Positions 1 through 11,882 of a stretch of 64,000 bases of DNA are shown here, piece after piece. The stretch's first letter is position 1. Each line of letters opens with the position of its first letter. The stretch is from Thysanoteuthis rhombus (taxonomy: Eukaryota > Mollusca > Cephalopoda > Oegopsida > Thysanoteuthidae): assembly GCA_963457665.1 (NCBI GenBank), contig OY735222.1:40738011-40802010 (forward strand). Direction: 5' to 3'. A program made the position numbers and the translations under genes. The notes below the pieces were generated by a model. That model ran no database searches, was not told where the DNA came from, and worked only from the letters and a program-made list of their open reading frames with translations.

Positions 1-480
1 ATCGGTTGTCAGCCATCCTCGCAACATGTCCAGCCCACCGCCATTTGAGATTTTTAATGGATTCTATGATGTCACTTACTCCTGTCCTTTTTTCCGGGTG
101 TACTCTGCTGTCTTGTGGTCTCTCCATCTGAAGCCAAACATAATTCTTTCATGTACACGTTGCATGGTTCTCCATTTGCAGATCTGTCTGTTCCATGTTT
201 CAGCTCCATAAGTGACTATCCAGAGGATACATTTGTTTTACACCCTTCTTTTTAGGATTAATGGGATCTTATTTTTGAAAGTTGAGTGTGTTCTGCTAAT
301 GGCTTGCCATCCTAGTGTGATTCTTTGCTTGATTTTTTTTCTTTTGAGGGTCTCATGAGGGTTCGTTGTCCAAGTTGATATAGTGATCTGCTTTCTCCTG
401 TTCTGTGTTTTAATCTTAGTGTTTCTCTCTCCGATATGGTTGTTGCACATGATTTTTGTCTTGCTCAAGTTAATGCGTTA
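1..480 (-). mobile_element. RTE-like LINE, C-terminal part of ORF, cut by window edge
   Basis: Read on the minus strand, this encodes the region after the reverse transcriptase domain of an endonuclease/reverse-transcriptase LINE. Recognisable peptides include ISTWTTNPHETLKRKKIKQR and a GWQA...STFKNKIPLILKRRV block, which recur in the LINE copies at 11883, 33955 and 50650. The copy is frameshifted and runs off the left edge, so its 3' end is outside the window. The clade (RTE) is inferred from the protein style and from the (GAT)n tails of sister copies. Confidence 0.8.
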
Positions 481-1854
481 TTTCGATTAGGATTGCATCA
501 TCGCAATAACTCTGTTGCTGTAATGGTATAACGAATTTATGAAGACGTCACTACTGTGTTATTACATCCAAAAGGCCGGAAAATTTGAATTGACCCCAAA
601 TCTTATCAGTTATTCCTTGGTTCATGAGTCACCCTCCCACAAAATGTCATCGAAATTCATCAGAACTCCTTTGGATATTGAGTAAAAAAATGAGAGAAAG
701 AAAGAAAGAAACAAATAAACACTCATAGGGACAAATATAGATGAAAACATAACCTTTCCAACTTTGTTGGCAAAGATCAAAATAAACAAAAAAAAGAAAG
801 AAAGGAAAGAAGGGAAAGTATTTAAACAAACAAACAAACATACAAACGTGTGGGCCAATAAATAAATACACACACGTGACATAAAACCAAGAAAAAAAAG
901 GAACAACAACGAATAAATAAGCATCACAAACAAATCGCGAATCTTAAAGAGAAACGGAGAATTTGATTAAAAACCAAATGCGATCAAAAATATAAAATAA
1001 GACGATAAGAAATGTTTTATGAAACTTTTACTCAACCAAAACATTATTTGCTCTCTTTATTGCTTTTCCCTGCCAAAACCGAGCAAGTTGAAGACTTAAA
1101 ATTATCCAATCACATTTTAAATTTGGCTAAAACCCAAAACAAATGAATGTCAATTTAAGTCCTAGGCATGATACTGCCTCTCCTGATCTGTCAACTGCAC
1201 AGGCTAATCTATATCAAAGTGATCCGATTTATATATTTTTTTTCATGCTTGTACGTTTGTTTAGAATGCAAGGAAATACAAAATGTGCGTGGAGTTTTCA
1301 AAGAAGGTGTTTTCACTCGCTGGAGACATTGATCACGAGTCGACAGAATTTTCGTGTAAAATGGGTTGTTATACTTGTGTGCATGTCACATAATAAATGA
1401 AAAACTCAAGGTATACAAATTATGAGGCAACGATGATCCTACTTTAGACAAGATAGATTATTGTATTCATTGTCAGTGATAGCACTCATTAGTAAGGCCA
1501 AATAAACTGCGTGCATAACATTCCATGCAGCAGCAATAGTCAATATGTACAAAAGACATTGCTTCCTAAGACTTGAAAATCATCGAAAAATAAACATGCT
1601 GAGCAGGTCATACATGGACAGAAAGGAATACACCGTAATCTCCTGGATGAAGTCAAATTAATAATGAAACTACATTACAAAGTGAGTTAACGCATGTCTT
1701 ATCGCTAAAACGAACTGACCTTAAAATTGAAATCTCTACTTCACCTGGTTTTGAACACCTATTTCTTGTGCTATCGATGAAGATTATGCCCATTTTAAGG
1801 TTTTACTGTCATATGAAAGAAAAAAATTGTTGATTACAGACTAAAGCAAAGAAG
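481..1854. other. AT-rich stretch without recognisable gene
   Basis: Nothing codes here that I can support. There are purine-rich A/G runs at 680-900 and short AT-rich sequence after them. Frames of 60-100 residues are low complexity or unremarkable. Confidence 0.5.
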
Positions 1855-2119
1855 GTGATTTAGTCTAATATCACTTGACAATGATATAGCACCAGGACAC
1901 TCTTGAGTTAATTTTAAATTCCCGATGAGGCTACATGATGATCATAGGTTTATCATTGAGTAGAATGAGATTTATTTAAAATTCCAGATGGTACATTTTA
2001 GCTAAGGATAGCAAGTAGTCTTTCAGAAGTCCAATCTAAGATGGATGATAAAAATTGTTTTAAAGACGTTTCCGAAAACTGTTTTCATAGAAATAAACAT
2101 TCATTGGCCAAAACAAATG
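1855..2119 (+). repeat. Interspersed repeat B, copy 1
   Basis: This ~265-bp block matches 8872-9137 in the same orientation with roughly nine in ten bases identical by eye. Shared landmarks are TATCACTTGACAAT, CACCAGGACAC, CCAGATGGTACATTTTAGCT and AGTAGTCTTTCAGAAGTCCA. It has no coding signal, no obvious terminal inverted repeats and no tRNA-like box. It could be a SINE 3' part, a MITE fragment or a segmental duplication. Confidence 0.7.
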
Positions 2120-3180
2120 AAAACTCATCTAGTTTCTGTAAATAAATCTAGTTGATATTTTCTCGACTTACAAAGAAGAAACACCTTTTCGATGACTTTT
2201 TCCACGTTGGAGTCTGTATAGTGCTGGTAATTCTTGTAAAATATGGAGCCACCATCGGTGGATCTACATTTTGGGGGCTCTGAGGCTTGGACAGTTATAG
2301 AGGCCCCTCTGCAACCAGCGATAATAGGACCACATCAAACAAGATACGGAAAGCATTTCTGCCGTTGCAAGAATTCTTTTTTTTTAGTCACTGTATATCA
2401 GTTTATTGTAACGGCGTGAAAAAGCTGCTAAACATTTGTAAAGAGTACACACGAGTGATCATCTTGAACGTAGGAAGTATCTCAATAACGTTCCTGAGCG
2501 CCCATAAACGAAACCTTTCCACCGCCAAGAAGAGCGCTGGCTTAGATATCATTTCCTTGAGCAACTGATCACTTATCTTTGAGCTTAATCTGAACAGCTT
2601 CAATAGACATGTCGACAAAACCTCATTCCGCCCTCTAAAAAGTAGTTGGCAAATCGAATACTACCGTGTGCGCAGTGCTACCATAGGAAAGAAAAATATC
2701 TGTTTATCACCGTCGTGTTCGGGATAGTACGATTGAAGGTCTGAGAATGTGTCGGTCGGAATGTCATGTTGACAACGCAAACAGCATGAAAAGAGTTCAA
2801 TTGTTTGAAGAACTTTTTGAATAATAAAAAACTTTTTACAAACTATCGACAGTATCTTTAATATTTTTTTAAAATCTTAATTTTCATTGCTTTTCAATGT
2901 ATCTAGTCAGACTGTCAGCCTAAAGCTGGAAGTAAATCGAGATAAAAAGAAAAGTCAAAAATTAGTAATGGTTGCCAATGCTTCATCAGAATAAATAAAT
3001 CAGGATAATGTTTCTATGCGTGGCTCGCATGGTTGACTGAATTTTCCAACACTCAACCAAAGCCTTTTGATAGACTTAACTTTTCCCCACTGATTTTCAG
3101 ACAAAAAGTAATTGGACTAAACAAAATATTGATAGAATATTTTCTTTCAGTGAATAGCAGCAACACACCAGTAAAAAATA
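2120..3180. other. Unannotated AT-rich stretch
   Basis: No gene, repeat family or RNA recognised by eye. Short frames at 2287-2618 on both strands have no conserved features. Confidence 0.4.
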
Positions 3181-3183
3181 AAT

Positions 3184-3600
3184 ATTTTTGTAACTGAACA
3201 CCCAAGGAAGAAAAGAAAAAAAAATGATTGATTCGAAGCGACCCGTAAAAAAACTTCTTACTTTGTCGGCAAAATAGTTTAAGCTTTAAACCAATACTAT
3301 CTTTTAGCTCGACAGGTTCGATAGTCAAAATCATCGATCACAACGAATTATTCAAAATAATTTGTTGTGATCGATGATATTTTTTGTAACTGTACACTCG
3401 TGCAAAAAATAATACTTACGATGCCACCCATGAAAACTTTTTACTCTGTCGACAAAATACGTCGTTTAAGATTTACGTTGTTTAAGCTTTACATCAATAA
3501 TATCCTTTTCTTCGACAGGTCAATAATCAAAATTGAATTATTTTGAATTTTTATTCAAAATTATTCATTATGATCGATGATTTTGATTTTCGACCCGTCT
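3184..3600. repeat. Two diverged ~200-bp tandem units containing a strong hairpin
   Basis: A unit beginning TTTTTGTAACTG at about 3184 recurs at about 3382. Both contain a CTTTGTCGGC or CTCTGTCGAC AAAATA block, TTTAAGCTTTA, a CGACAGGT block and a GATCGATGAT-rich end. In unit 1 the end forms a near-perfect 23-bp inverted repeat at 3330-3378. In unit 2 the equivalent palindrome is imperfect. Confidence 0.6.
3330..3378. repeat. 23-bp inverted repeat with 3-nt loop
   Basis: The left arm 3330-3352 and right arm 3356-3378 are reverse complements with one mismatch, separated by CAA. Each arm contains ATCATCGATCACAAC. The element could extrude as a cruciform or fold as a hairpin RNA. Confidence 0.85.
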
Positions 3601-3879
3601 AAGCGGAAGATATTTGTATCAGTTCGATTTATGGAGTCTGAAATTTAGCTTATGAGTCTGGTAAGTCATTCAATAGGAACCTTCACATGACCGACGACAA
3701 AGGAGTGATGAATGAATGTTAAACCTCTCGCCTTTCGTTGGCTAGTGATGACTAAGAAGTCCGAATGTAGAGGACAAAACAAGCATGAATGCTGCCAGGC
3801 AAGGGATAAGTGACAAATCTAGCATAAGTTTAGACTGCGAAATAAAACCCTACCACCAAAATAATTGGACGGAATTATA

Positions 3880-4200
<321 letters not shown>

Positions 4201-4515
4201 AGATCAGCGTTTCTTAAACTGGTAAATGATTCATCCAGAGGCGAAAGAAATTATTTAGGCGTTCAATGAAACTGCAGGTGTAAAATGAAACATGAAGTAT
4301 GGAAGAGTCGGTTCACTCATTCATGCTTTTTTTGTCTGTTCTTTATATTCTCAATTTTTTTTTGGTGCTAAACATGTACAGTAAGGAATCATTATTTAAA
4401 AAAAATTATGATTCTAAGTTCTAAAACAGTCGTTCATTTATGTGAATTAGAAATATTTTAATAACTTTTTGGTGTTACTTTATGATTTTTAGATTTTTTT
4501 AATATATTTATTAAT

Positions 4516-4743
4516 CTCAAATGGCGGTGGACTAGCCATGTTGCAAGAATGGCAGACAACTGATGGATATCACAACTCACGACATGGATCCCCTGAGATC
4601 ATATGTGCAACCGAGGCCGGCAGAATATTAGATGGAGAGACGAGCTAGACAAGTTCAGGAAGTACTGGCTTCGCGATGCCCATGATAGAGAAGTGTGGCA
4701 AATCCTGGAGAAGGTCTATGTCCAACGATGGACGTTAAAAGAC

Positions 4744-4801
<58 letters not shown>

Positions 4802-4802
4802 A
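4516..4802 (+). mobile_element. RTE-like LINE 3' end with (GAT)n tail
   Basis: This 5'-truncated copy encodes the C-terminal tail of the LINE protein: after a frameshift-tolerant read it resembles KWRWTSHVARM, then a DMDPLRSYVQPRPAEY-like stretch, then KFRKYWLRDAHDREVWQILE and a final VQRWTLKD before a stop. The coding end runs directly into (GATGAT)n at 4743-4802. Short tandem-repeat tails are typical of RTE-clade elements. Confidence 0.85.
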
Positions 4803-5202
4803 AGATGCCTCAAAACGTAGAATAAGTGATATAATTCATGCTATTTGTCAAATTTATCGTTCATTGAGAGGAGGGAAGAGTAAGAGGGTACTTTGGTAAT
4901 ATTAATCGAGAGGGACTGAATGTAAGAGGAAGAATGTCTGTTTTCAGTTAGCTGCTGCTGGTGAACCGTTTGCTTATTCGCATAGCGAGTAGGGACATCA
5001 TATCGTCCATAGAGAGGTAGGGAGAGTAAGGAGGTCAACAGTGGGTTCTTATGTATTATTCATAAACAGTGTGAGAGGAGTTTACTTTTATTGAGATAGT
5101 AAAAAAACCTTTAAAAGTCACTGATATCACTTATTAAAGACATTTTGTATTTAGCACTACCTAATTTCAATCAACCTATCAATCTATAGATGTATGCATC
5201 TA

Positions 5203-5235
5203 TCTATCTATCGATCTATCTATCCATCTATCTAT
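5203..5235. repeat. (CTAT)n microsatellite
   Basis: Imperfect CTAT tetranucleotides with CGAT and CCAT variants. Confidence 0.9.
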
Positions 5236-5539
5236 TTTATTATTTCTCTTTTCTGACGGCTATTTAGCACGCCCTTTAGTGTGGGTGTTTAGTCTAATGA
5301 TACAAAATCAAATAAAATCATACACAAAGAAGAATAAGATGAAAATGATCAAAAGCATAAGGAAATTGTGTCATAGATGAGTGAGATTTTGTGTTGAAGA
5401 CTTGAGGGTGAATGACACCAAAACACTGGTTTAGATTGCTATCTCAAAAGCTACGAACAATATTGATTTTACCGAGATTTCTTCTCATTGCATATTGTAT
5501 GAATACGTTCGTTTGATGGATTACTTAGCTGAAACATTG

Positions 5540-5830
5540 TACGTGATCAATTCGGTAGACCGTGGTCTAGTTCACCGCTAAATCATATCAAAGCTTTTTA
5601 AAATGGTACGCAATGCCTCTCCGCTAAGCACTAAGCACTAAGATCGATGAACCATTCTCTGATCACGGTCAACTCACGTTGATTACACCTATTTTCGTAA
5701 GATCACTGGTGTTGCTCATCGTCGAGTCTGTTACCTAGATGAGTGATTATTCGGGGGATACCAGATGCCATAAGCAGAACAAAGCCCCGTCAGATCTTGC
5801 AAGCCCAACGAGACACTCGTTGAAGATATA
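5540..5830 (+). mobile_element. 5S rRNA-derived SINE (degenerate tRNA-like head plus 5S-like module)
   Basis: A degenerate GACCGTGGTCTAGTTCACC segment corresponds to the tRNA-like head of the 46.9-kb copies. The linker CAATGCCTCTCCGCTAAGCA is shared almost exactly with the copies at 46965 and 47462. A 5S rRNA-like module follows at 5663-5775: it includes CACGTTGATTACACC, GTAAGATCAC, a C-box-like CCTAGATGAGTGA and a 3' end GATACCAGATGCCATAAGC. It is a pseudogene-grade copy, not a 5S gene. Confidence 0.65.
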
Positions 5831-6320
5831 AGCGGAGAACAAAGATTCATACATTGTGCGTATTCTTATCAGTTCTGAAATTGAAAATGTGTTTGCTCTG
5901 ATTACATATGTTGAAAATAAAAAAAAAATCATATTTACAGTTTCAGTTCTGTTAACGCACCGCTGATCAACCCGAAAGACTCATATTTTGTTGCTGAAGA
6001 CGGACGTACTTTCAACCCAGTGACTTTAATGCTGCAGTGGTCACATTATAAAATTAACCCAACACATTACTTTTCTATACGAACAATAAAGTTTTCACTC
6101 AGCGGCAGAATTTTGTTTCGCAAGAGTGTGGCCCCAATGATACTTTATACTTTTATTTACCTATATCTTTCGTCCATCTTTTGACAGGGGCGATTGTAAG
6201 TTTCGAATTTTTCTATTGTATTGAACAATAGTTCTATTGTTGTCTGGCCAAAACTGAATAATTACATTCTATTTATACCGTTTTCATTAAATTATGAAAC
6301 GGTGTGCATGCTTTAACACA

Positions 6321-6321
<1 letters not shown>

Positions 6322-6354
<33 letters not shown>
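6322..6354. repeat. (GTC)n microsatellite
   Basis: Eleven perfect GTC units after CAC. Confidence 0.95.
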
Positions 6355-6356
<2 letters not shown>

Positions 6357-6572
6357 ATAAACCTTTTGTACGGGTTGTGTTTTTTCATCTTTCATTAGTA
6401 CCGAAGGCCCCATTTGGGCCTTCTGCGGGAACTAACTGTAAATCCCTACCGCGTGGAGGGATTTCAGCTGATCCTTATTGTGATAATCGGAATTTTCAAG
6501 CGAAATAACGATGAGTATATTGGATACTAATTATAGAGTAGTTTCCCTTACTTTTTTAAAATTTGAAAATGA

Positions 6573-6576
6573 ATTT

Positions 6577-6615
<39 letters not shown>

Positions 6616-7082
6616 TTTTTAGCGTCTGTCGTTGGATATAGACCTCCCCAGACATCTCTATAATGGGCGTCGCAGAATTAATTCTTTCTGAACTTGTTTA
6701 GTTTGTCACACCATCTTATTTTTATGGCAGCCACAGATTTGCATATGATCTCAGGAGTCCATGAGTCGTCATATCCAGCGATTTTCTGACATCTGTGAAA
6801 CATGACTAGCCCATTACCATTTGACTTTTCTAATATATTTTATTCTATCTCTGACTCTTATTTTTCTCAAATATACCGCGCTGTCTTTTGATCTCTCTAT
6901 GTGATGTTGAGCATGATTCTCTTGAGTTCGGGTTACATCGTGCTCAGGTTCAATCTTTTGGTAAGGTTCCACGTTTCAGCTCCATAGGTGACTATCGGGC
7001 GGCTACATTGGTTTTATACCATTCTTTTTATGACTGATGGGATTCCCTCGTTTCTGTGCCGAAAGAAGCTATGCCTAATGAA
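6573..7082 (-). mobile_element. RTE-like LINE 3' end, minus strand
   Basis: The (ATC)n tract at 6577-6615 is the complement of the LINE (GAT)n tail. Reading the minus strand upstream of it gives the same C-terminal coding region as the copy at 4516, then the YGAETWN-type block (complement of CAGCTCCATAGGTGACTATC near 6980) and remains of the KK.PLILK block near 7040. It is frameshifted and 5'-truncated near 7082. Confidence 0.8.
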
Positions 7083-7379
7083 TATTCAAGGTCTGCTCGA
7101 TGGCTGAGATATCTGCCTATCCAACTACTGACAGAATTACAATTGCTGCTTTTCAGGGCAGGCAAATTCGACGCAATATGATTTTCGTAATGTGTACTAT
7201 GACAGTCACACTTATAGGATCAGCCCTTTTACTTTTGGTCCTTTCATTGAACTCAAATTCCCTTTTCCCTCTCTTCTTCCCTACTGTGATTGTTATCCTT
7301 ATAGTATCAGTAGCAGGCATCAATTGAGCTTGTTGGTGTACCCTGACGATGATTATCTTTGCCACTCTAGTATGGCAGC

Positions 7380-7690
7380 TCTTAGGAGAGGACACATGTT
7401 TCCTTCATAGGGCAGCGTGTGAGTAGGGAAGTACCGGGTGCACAGTCCGGTCCTAGGTTGGGAAGATGTTCCGTTGATCGATGGTAGAGCGTAGGCTGAG
7501 ACGGTCACAGAACAATCTTATTGCTGCGTTCGGCACCCGGTATTACCAGACGGTCACCCATCTGAATATTGACCAGGGCCGAAGTTGCTTAACTATGTGA
7601 TCACAGAAAAACCGGTGTATCCGGCATGATTTGGTTGCATACACTCCTGATAACCATTACTGAAGTCGCAGGTTATGGACTAGTATCTAT
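7380..7690 (-). mobile_element. 5S rRNA-headed SINE-like repeat, minus arm of an inverted pair
   Basis: On the minus strand a 5S-like module (complement of 7526-7645) includes CCGGATACACCGG, GTTAAGCAACTTCGGCCC, CAGATGGGTGACCGTCTGG and AATACCGGGTGCCG, clear matches to metazoan 5S rRNA including the C box of the internal promoter. A ~150-nt body follows with GATTGTTCTGTG and CCTAGGACCGGACTGTGCAC. The same body occurs in opposite orientation at 7935-8180. Confidence 0.75.
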
Positions 7691-7934
7691 AAACTATATT
7701 GTCAAAGTAGCATTGGTTGGTTGGTCTTTACTTAACTTTTTAGCGTTTTAAGAAAATCAATACGAACTCAATCGATAAAAACAACTTGGGTGTGTGTGTG
7801 TTTGTGTTGGGGTAGTGCCGGAATGGATTTATGAGGAAACGTCAAACAAAACTGTCACAAAACTGTCACCAAAGCCGTCAAATTTGGTCTTCAGGTTTCA
7901 AATTGGTCCGGTAGTATGCATGAATGTGTGCATG

Positions 7935-8250
7935 CACGCGGCCAAACCATGGTGGATACACCGGTTCCCTTGAAATCAAGTTAAGGGACGTTCAGTACCC
8001 AGATGGGTGACCTTCTGGGATTACTCGGTGCCGTATGCAGCAAGAAGATTGTTCTGTGGTCAGTTTAGTCTATGCTCTGCCGCCGGTCAACAGTGCGTCT
8101 TGCCAAGCTAGGACCGGACTGTGCACCTGTTCCTTTCTCACCCACACGCTGTTCATTGGAGGACAAATGATAATATGCTTCGCTGTGATCCACCATTGTC
8201 CTATCGAGTGTCTGTAATTCATACATTCGGCGTAAAGATCGCACCAAAGG
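7935..8250 (+). mobile_element. 5S rRNA-headed SINE-like repeat, plus arm of an inverted pair
   Basis: A 5S-like module at 7935-8040 reads CACGCGGCCAAACCATGGTG, ACACCGGTTCCC, AAGTTAAGGGACG, CCCAGATGGGTGACCTTCTG, then GCCGTATGCAG. The following body (GATTGTTCTGTGGTCAG, CTAGGACCGGACTGTGCACC, CACACGCTG) is shared with the minus copy at 7380-7690. The two arms are separated by about 240 bp and could fold into a long hairpin if transcribed together. Confidence 0.75.
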
Positions 8251-8329
8251 AGCCAGAGGGTTGAAAACATCATCCTTTATTTTTTATATATACAAAAAAC
8301 AGTTTTTTTCTTTCGAAAATCCACCTCCA

Positions 8330-8770
8330 TAGATAGGGTTTAATAGGAGGGTGTAATTTGCCAAGTAAGTTTATGCTAAATTGATCTTCAGATAGTGCCG
8401 GCATCCATGTTAGTTTAAAAAAAAAGTCAGATGTCAATTTTTGGTGATTACCGCAAAAGAATAAGCGAGAAAAGTAAGTTATTCATCGATCACTTCCTTT
8501 TCAAATTGTTCAGTTGATCACCCCTAACACAGCAAATAGGTTTTCCATGGAGTGACTAACCACACCTGTCAGTCTATTAATAGATTCCAACCCAAATTGT
8601 TAATGGCATCAGATAATAATTGAGACACAACAATGAATACTGGGGAAAACTTCATGAATTGCTTATGAGAAACGCCCAAAATGGTTTTTGTCTTGGAAAA
8701 ACAAAAAACAAAACGTAATACAGGTCTGGCTGGTCACTCAGTAGAAACTGTCACGGTACCAACGACTTTT
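8330..8770 (+). repeat. Interspersed repeat A, 5'-truncated plus copy
   Basis: Contains GTAAGTTTATGCTAAATTG, a TTTTTGGTGATTACCGC block, AAAGTAAGTTATTCATCGAT and a final GGAGTGACTAACCACACCTG, all shared with the copies at 29060, 29890, 36608 and 40480. The microsatellite-bearing 5' half is absent. Confidence 0.65.
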
Positions 8771-8871
8771 GGCAGAATGTTGTGTGATCAATCAAAAAAT
8801 TAGAATATGGAGGGATCAATGAATCGTCTTTTGTTGGATAACAGAAAAGTTTGATTGTTCAAAAATAAATG

Positions 8872-9137
8872 GGTGATTTAGTGTAATATCACTTGACAAT
8901 ATTATAGCACCAGGACACAGTTAAGGTAATTTAAATTTCCTGATGAGGTTACATGAGGATCATTGGTAGATCATTGAGTAGGATGAGATTTATTTGAAAC
9001 TCCAGATGGTACATTTTAGCTAAGGATAGTAAGTAGTCTTTCAGAAGTCCAACCTAAGATGAATGATAAAAATTGTTTTTAAGACGTTTTTGAATAGTGT
9101 TTTCATAGAAATACACATTCATTTGCCATAATGAATC
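8872..9137 (+). repeat. Interspersed repeat B, copy 2
   Basis: Same ~265-bp unit as 1855-2119, in the same orientation, with scattered substitutions and small indels. Confidence 0.7.
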
Positions 9138-9224
9138 TTAGATAGCTAGTAATCAATTTAGCATTGATTTACATTGTAAATTGAATCCCTTTACAGAAAC
9201 TTTATTGGGTTTGGGGTATTTTTT

Positions 9225-9445
9225 TTTCTAGATATGATAAAGTAATTGTTTAAATTTTCAGCCCTCTAGATCGATGGATGAAGCATTTACGAGTAATACA
9301 TACATACATACATACATACACAGCCTGCCAGCCCACCAGCCCGCCAGCCCGCCAGCCCGCCAGGCAACTAAAAAACTTGAGAAACCTATGTTGACATTTT
9401 CGGTTGACAGTTTCCGATATGGCGGGTTCGAAATGAAACATGAGC
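9225..9445 (-). repeat. Interspersed repeat A, minus copy with TACA and GCCAGCCC arrays
   Basis: On the minus strand the copy reads AAACTGTCAACCG, GGTTTCTCAAG, GGCGGGCTGGCGGGCTGG, TGTA repeats, then the TCGATCTAGAGGGCTGAAA block. The tandem repeats (9297-9363) sit exactly where other copies carry CA, TA, CTAT or TGTA repeats. Confidence 0.65.
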
Positions 9446-9559
9446 ACAAATACCACCCTCACTCAACCCCAAAACAATATGGACGGTTGCAATTAGCATT
9501 TCTAAATTAGTCTGGCTCGAGGAAAAATAATTTCAATAATTTCAGGGAACTGAATAATC

Positions 9560-10330
9560 GTTACTCGAGAAAAAAAAAGAGATAATTATTTCTAGCCGTT
9601 CATCAAATCTCCTTGGGGATCGCTGTTTGCAAGTAGAATAATGGAACCCCTCTTTTTCATATTTGTTTTTTTTTTACTATCCCTAGTCTGGAACAAGGCT
9701 AACAGCTGCTTAAACTGCCCGAGGTTCCAAAGTAGTCACTTCTGAGTACTAAACAGGTTCGACGCTGTTTAATTGCAAGTATTAGATGATACTTGGTAAT
9801 TTGCTAATTTCCTTTATCTTCATCTTATTAGGGCATATGTTCTTCATATAATTTTGTTATTCTCCCGTTAAATTAATTTCTGCACGCTACTACTCTATGG
9901 TCACTCTCTATATCTACTTTGTTTTCATAACAGTGACGTTATTAGTCTTGTTAGGAAGTCGACTTTTTTGTTACATCATTTGGGCTTCTCTAAATCCACT
10001 TACGACCTTCTTGTTTTTGAAAGAAGGCATTAGGTATCTTTAGTCGGTATCTCTCTGAAGTATTACATCTATTCTCTCGTTTCTCATATTTATTCCGCAT
10101 TTTCCCACACTGTCCCACCTTTCTTTTTCTTTACCTTAGCATTAAAGTCTTCCATTTACTTTCTCCCGATCCTTTATCTCACTGATGTCGTAATAGAACA
10201 CTTCAATATCCTGATCAGAACTTTTCGAAGCTGGTGCATAAAACTTGATTACTTTCAGTGTGTATCGTTTGCTTAGTCTTATTTCTACCCAGATTATTCT
10301 GTCTGATATGCTGTCAAAAACCTATTCGAG
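9560..10330. other. Unannotated stretch
   Basis: No gene or repeat recognised by eye. Confidence 0.4.
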
Positions 10331-11110
10331 TCATTCCATATCAAATCACCAGATCTTTGGGTCTTTCTCCAGAAATCCATAATATTACGTCTGTATCTCT
10401 AATAGTTTGGAAATTAAAAAATCTTCGACATTTTACTCAATTTTAAGCAATTTGCCTTTCTGTCCAAATTCTTATACTTTGATATGGCAAGTACTGCTTT
10501 AATATTGTGACTTGGGTCAAATTCCTCTTTAGAATTCAACAATGTAATCTGATCATGTGTTTTTATGTACTTTTCCTCTTACAAGGATCTGAAAATGGCC
10601 AAAAATCCCAACCGTAAAACAAAGATGCTTACTTTGAGAGCTTCTCATTTCGAAAGTATGCTAAATAAAGCGCTCATACTTTTTCCTGTCATTCGCAGCA
10701 TAGTAAGTCATGAGTACACTGTAACCATATATATTACTGTTATATGAGTGATAAAATGATTGTTTGAGACGTGCTCAGTTTTCGGGTGTCCTTAAAATTA
10801 CCTATTTTCATGACTGCGTTTGACGATATGGGTAGTTAACCAACACTCCCATTTTACCGTGGATTCTTATATATCTGGCAATGATTCGACAAAGGTTTAC
10901 TGCTGTTGCTGAGTTTCATAGTAGAGTAATCAATTTTTGATATATACAGGGAGTGCTAAAAGGTTCTCGGCTTGAGAAACAATGGCAGTCAGGTCGAGAT
11001 GTCAGTTTTTGGCCTGAACTACTTCACAAAACCTGAGCGTTATTTCGTCACAGTAGCTTGAAAGAGTATTCTTTCATATCGTAAGCTCAAAATTTTATAA
11101 GTGGAAATTT
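10330..11110 (+). repeat. Interspersed repeat C, copy 1
   Basis: A diverged ~800-bp block that aligns by eye with 61075-61870. Shared landmarks are GTACTTTTCCTC, AAAGCRCTC, TATTACTGTTATA, TGATTGTTTG followed by GTGCTC, a TACAGGGAG or CATGGGGCG start, then GGCTTGAGAAACAATG or GACTTGAGAAACAATG and GTCACWGTAGC. No coding potential is preserved. The TACAGGGAGTGCTAAAAGG stretch at ~10947 resembles the start of some mariner-type elements, but I cannot confirm that. Confidence 0.55.
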
Positions 11111-11680
11111 ATGGGTTTGTTGCACTTGAGAAAAAAACAAGAAGAAAGAAACTTGTTTCGATGTTATTCCTTCTTGGTCGGACCGAAAACTCACCAGCAA
11201 AAAGAGCATGACGGCTCAACTTTGAAAATTAATATTACCCAAGATGGAAGTTCGACAGCAATACCAAATCTGAAAAAAAAAACCAAAAACTATTTTAATA
11301 GTTTTGATGACAGAGTTGGTTGAGGGTTTCGGATCAGTCCAATAAATCTCATAACGTGAATGAAGGGTCGAGAAAAAAAAATCAGTTTTCGATGATTAGC
11401 CATTTTCCCCCAATATTTTGAGCGAAAATGAAGCAGCAAAAATTTTAAGTTGATTAGGAATTAAAAAAAAAAGAAGATTCATTATTGAAAATAAATAGTA
11501 CGGAAATGTTGATTGGAAAAATTCCGGCGTACATTTGACACCTGTCAAAGATCTCAAGTTGTTTTATGATCCCATTAAATATGAATTGAAAGAATAATTC
11601 GGCTGTTTTAAACAATGGCCACAATTCTCATAAATACGGACTCAGCCGACACCGGAGAAAGAAAAACGAATGCCGAGTCA

Positions 11681-11882
11681 ACATCATCATCATCGTCATC
11701 CAAGGCCAGACGTTGGTCATTGACCCTCTCCAAGATTCGCCAGACCTCTCTATCATAGGCGTCATGGAGCCTTTACTTTTGAACTAGTCTAGTTCGTCAC
11801 ACTGTCTTATATTGTGCCGGCTGCAGTTACGCGTATGATCTCTTGGGATCTACGTTGTGAGTCGTGGTGTTCGGCGGTTGGT
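11681..11882 (-). mobile_element. RTE-like LINE, 3' segment of a 5'-inverted copy
   Basis: The minus strand reads the LINE C-terminal end from the DNRWTSRLTT region to the tail (ATCATCATC complement at 11681-11697). It stops at 11882, where the orientation flips. See the adjoining plus-strand segment 11883-12305, which supplies exactly the upstream part of the same element. Confidence 0.8.

Noticed and set aside
7100-7327. 75-codon frame with a hydrophobic C-terminal half resembling a membrane segment
   Set aside because: Starts at the edge of a LINE fragment, no homologue recognised, and hydrophobicity follows from T-rich sequence.
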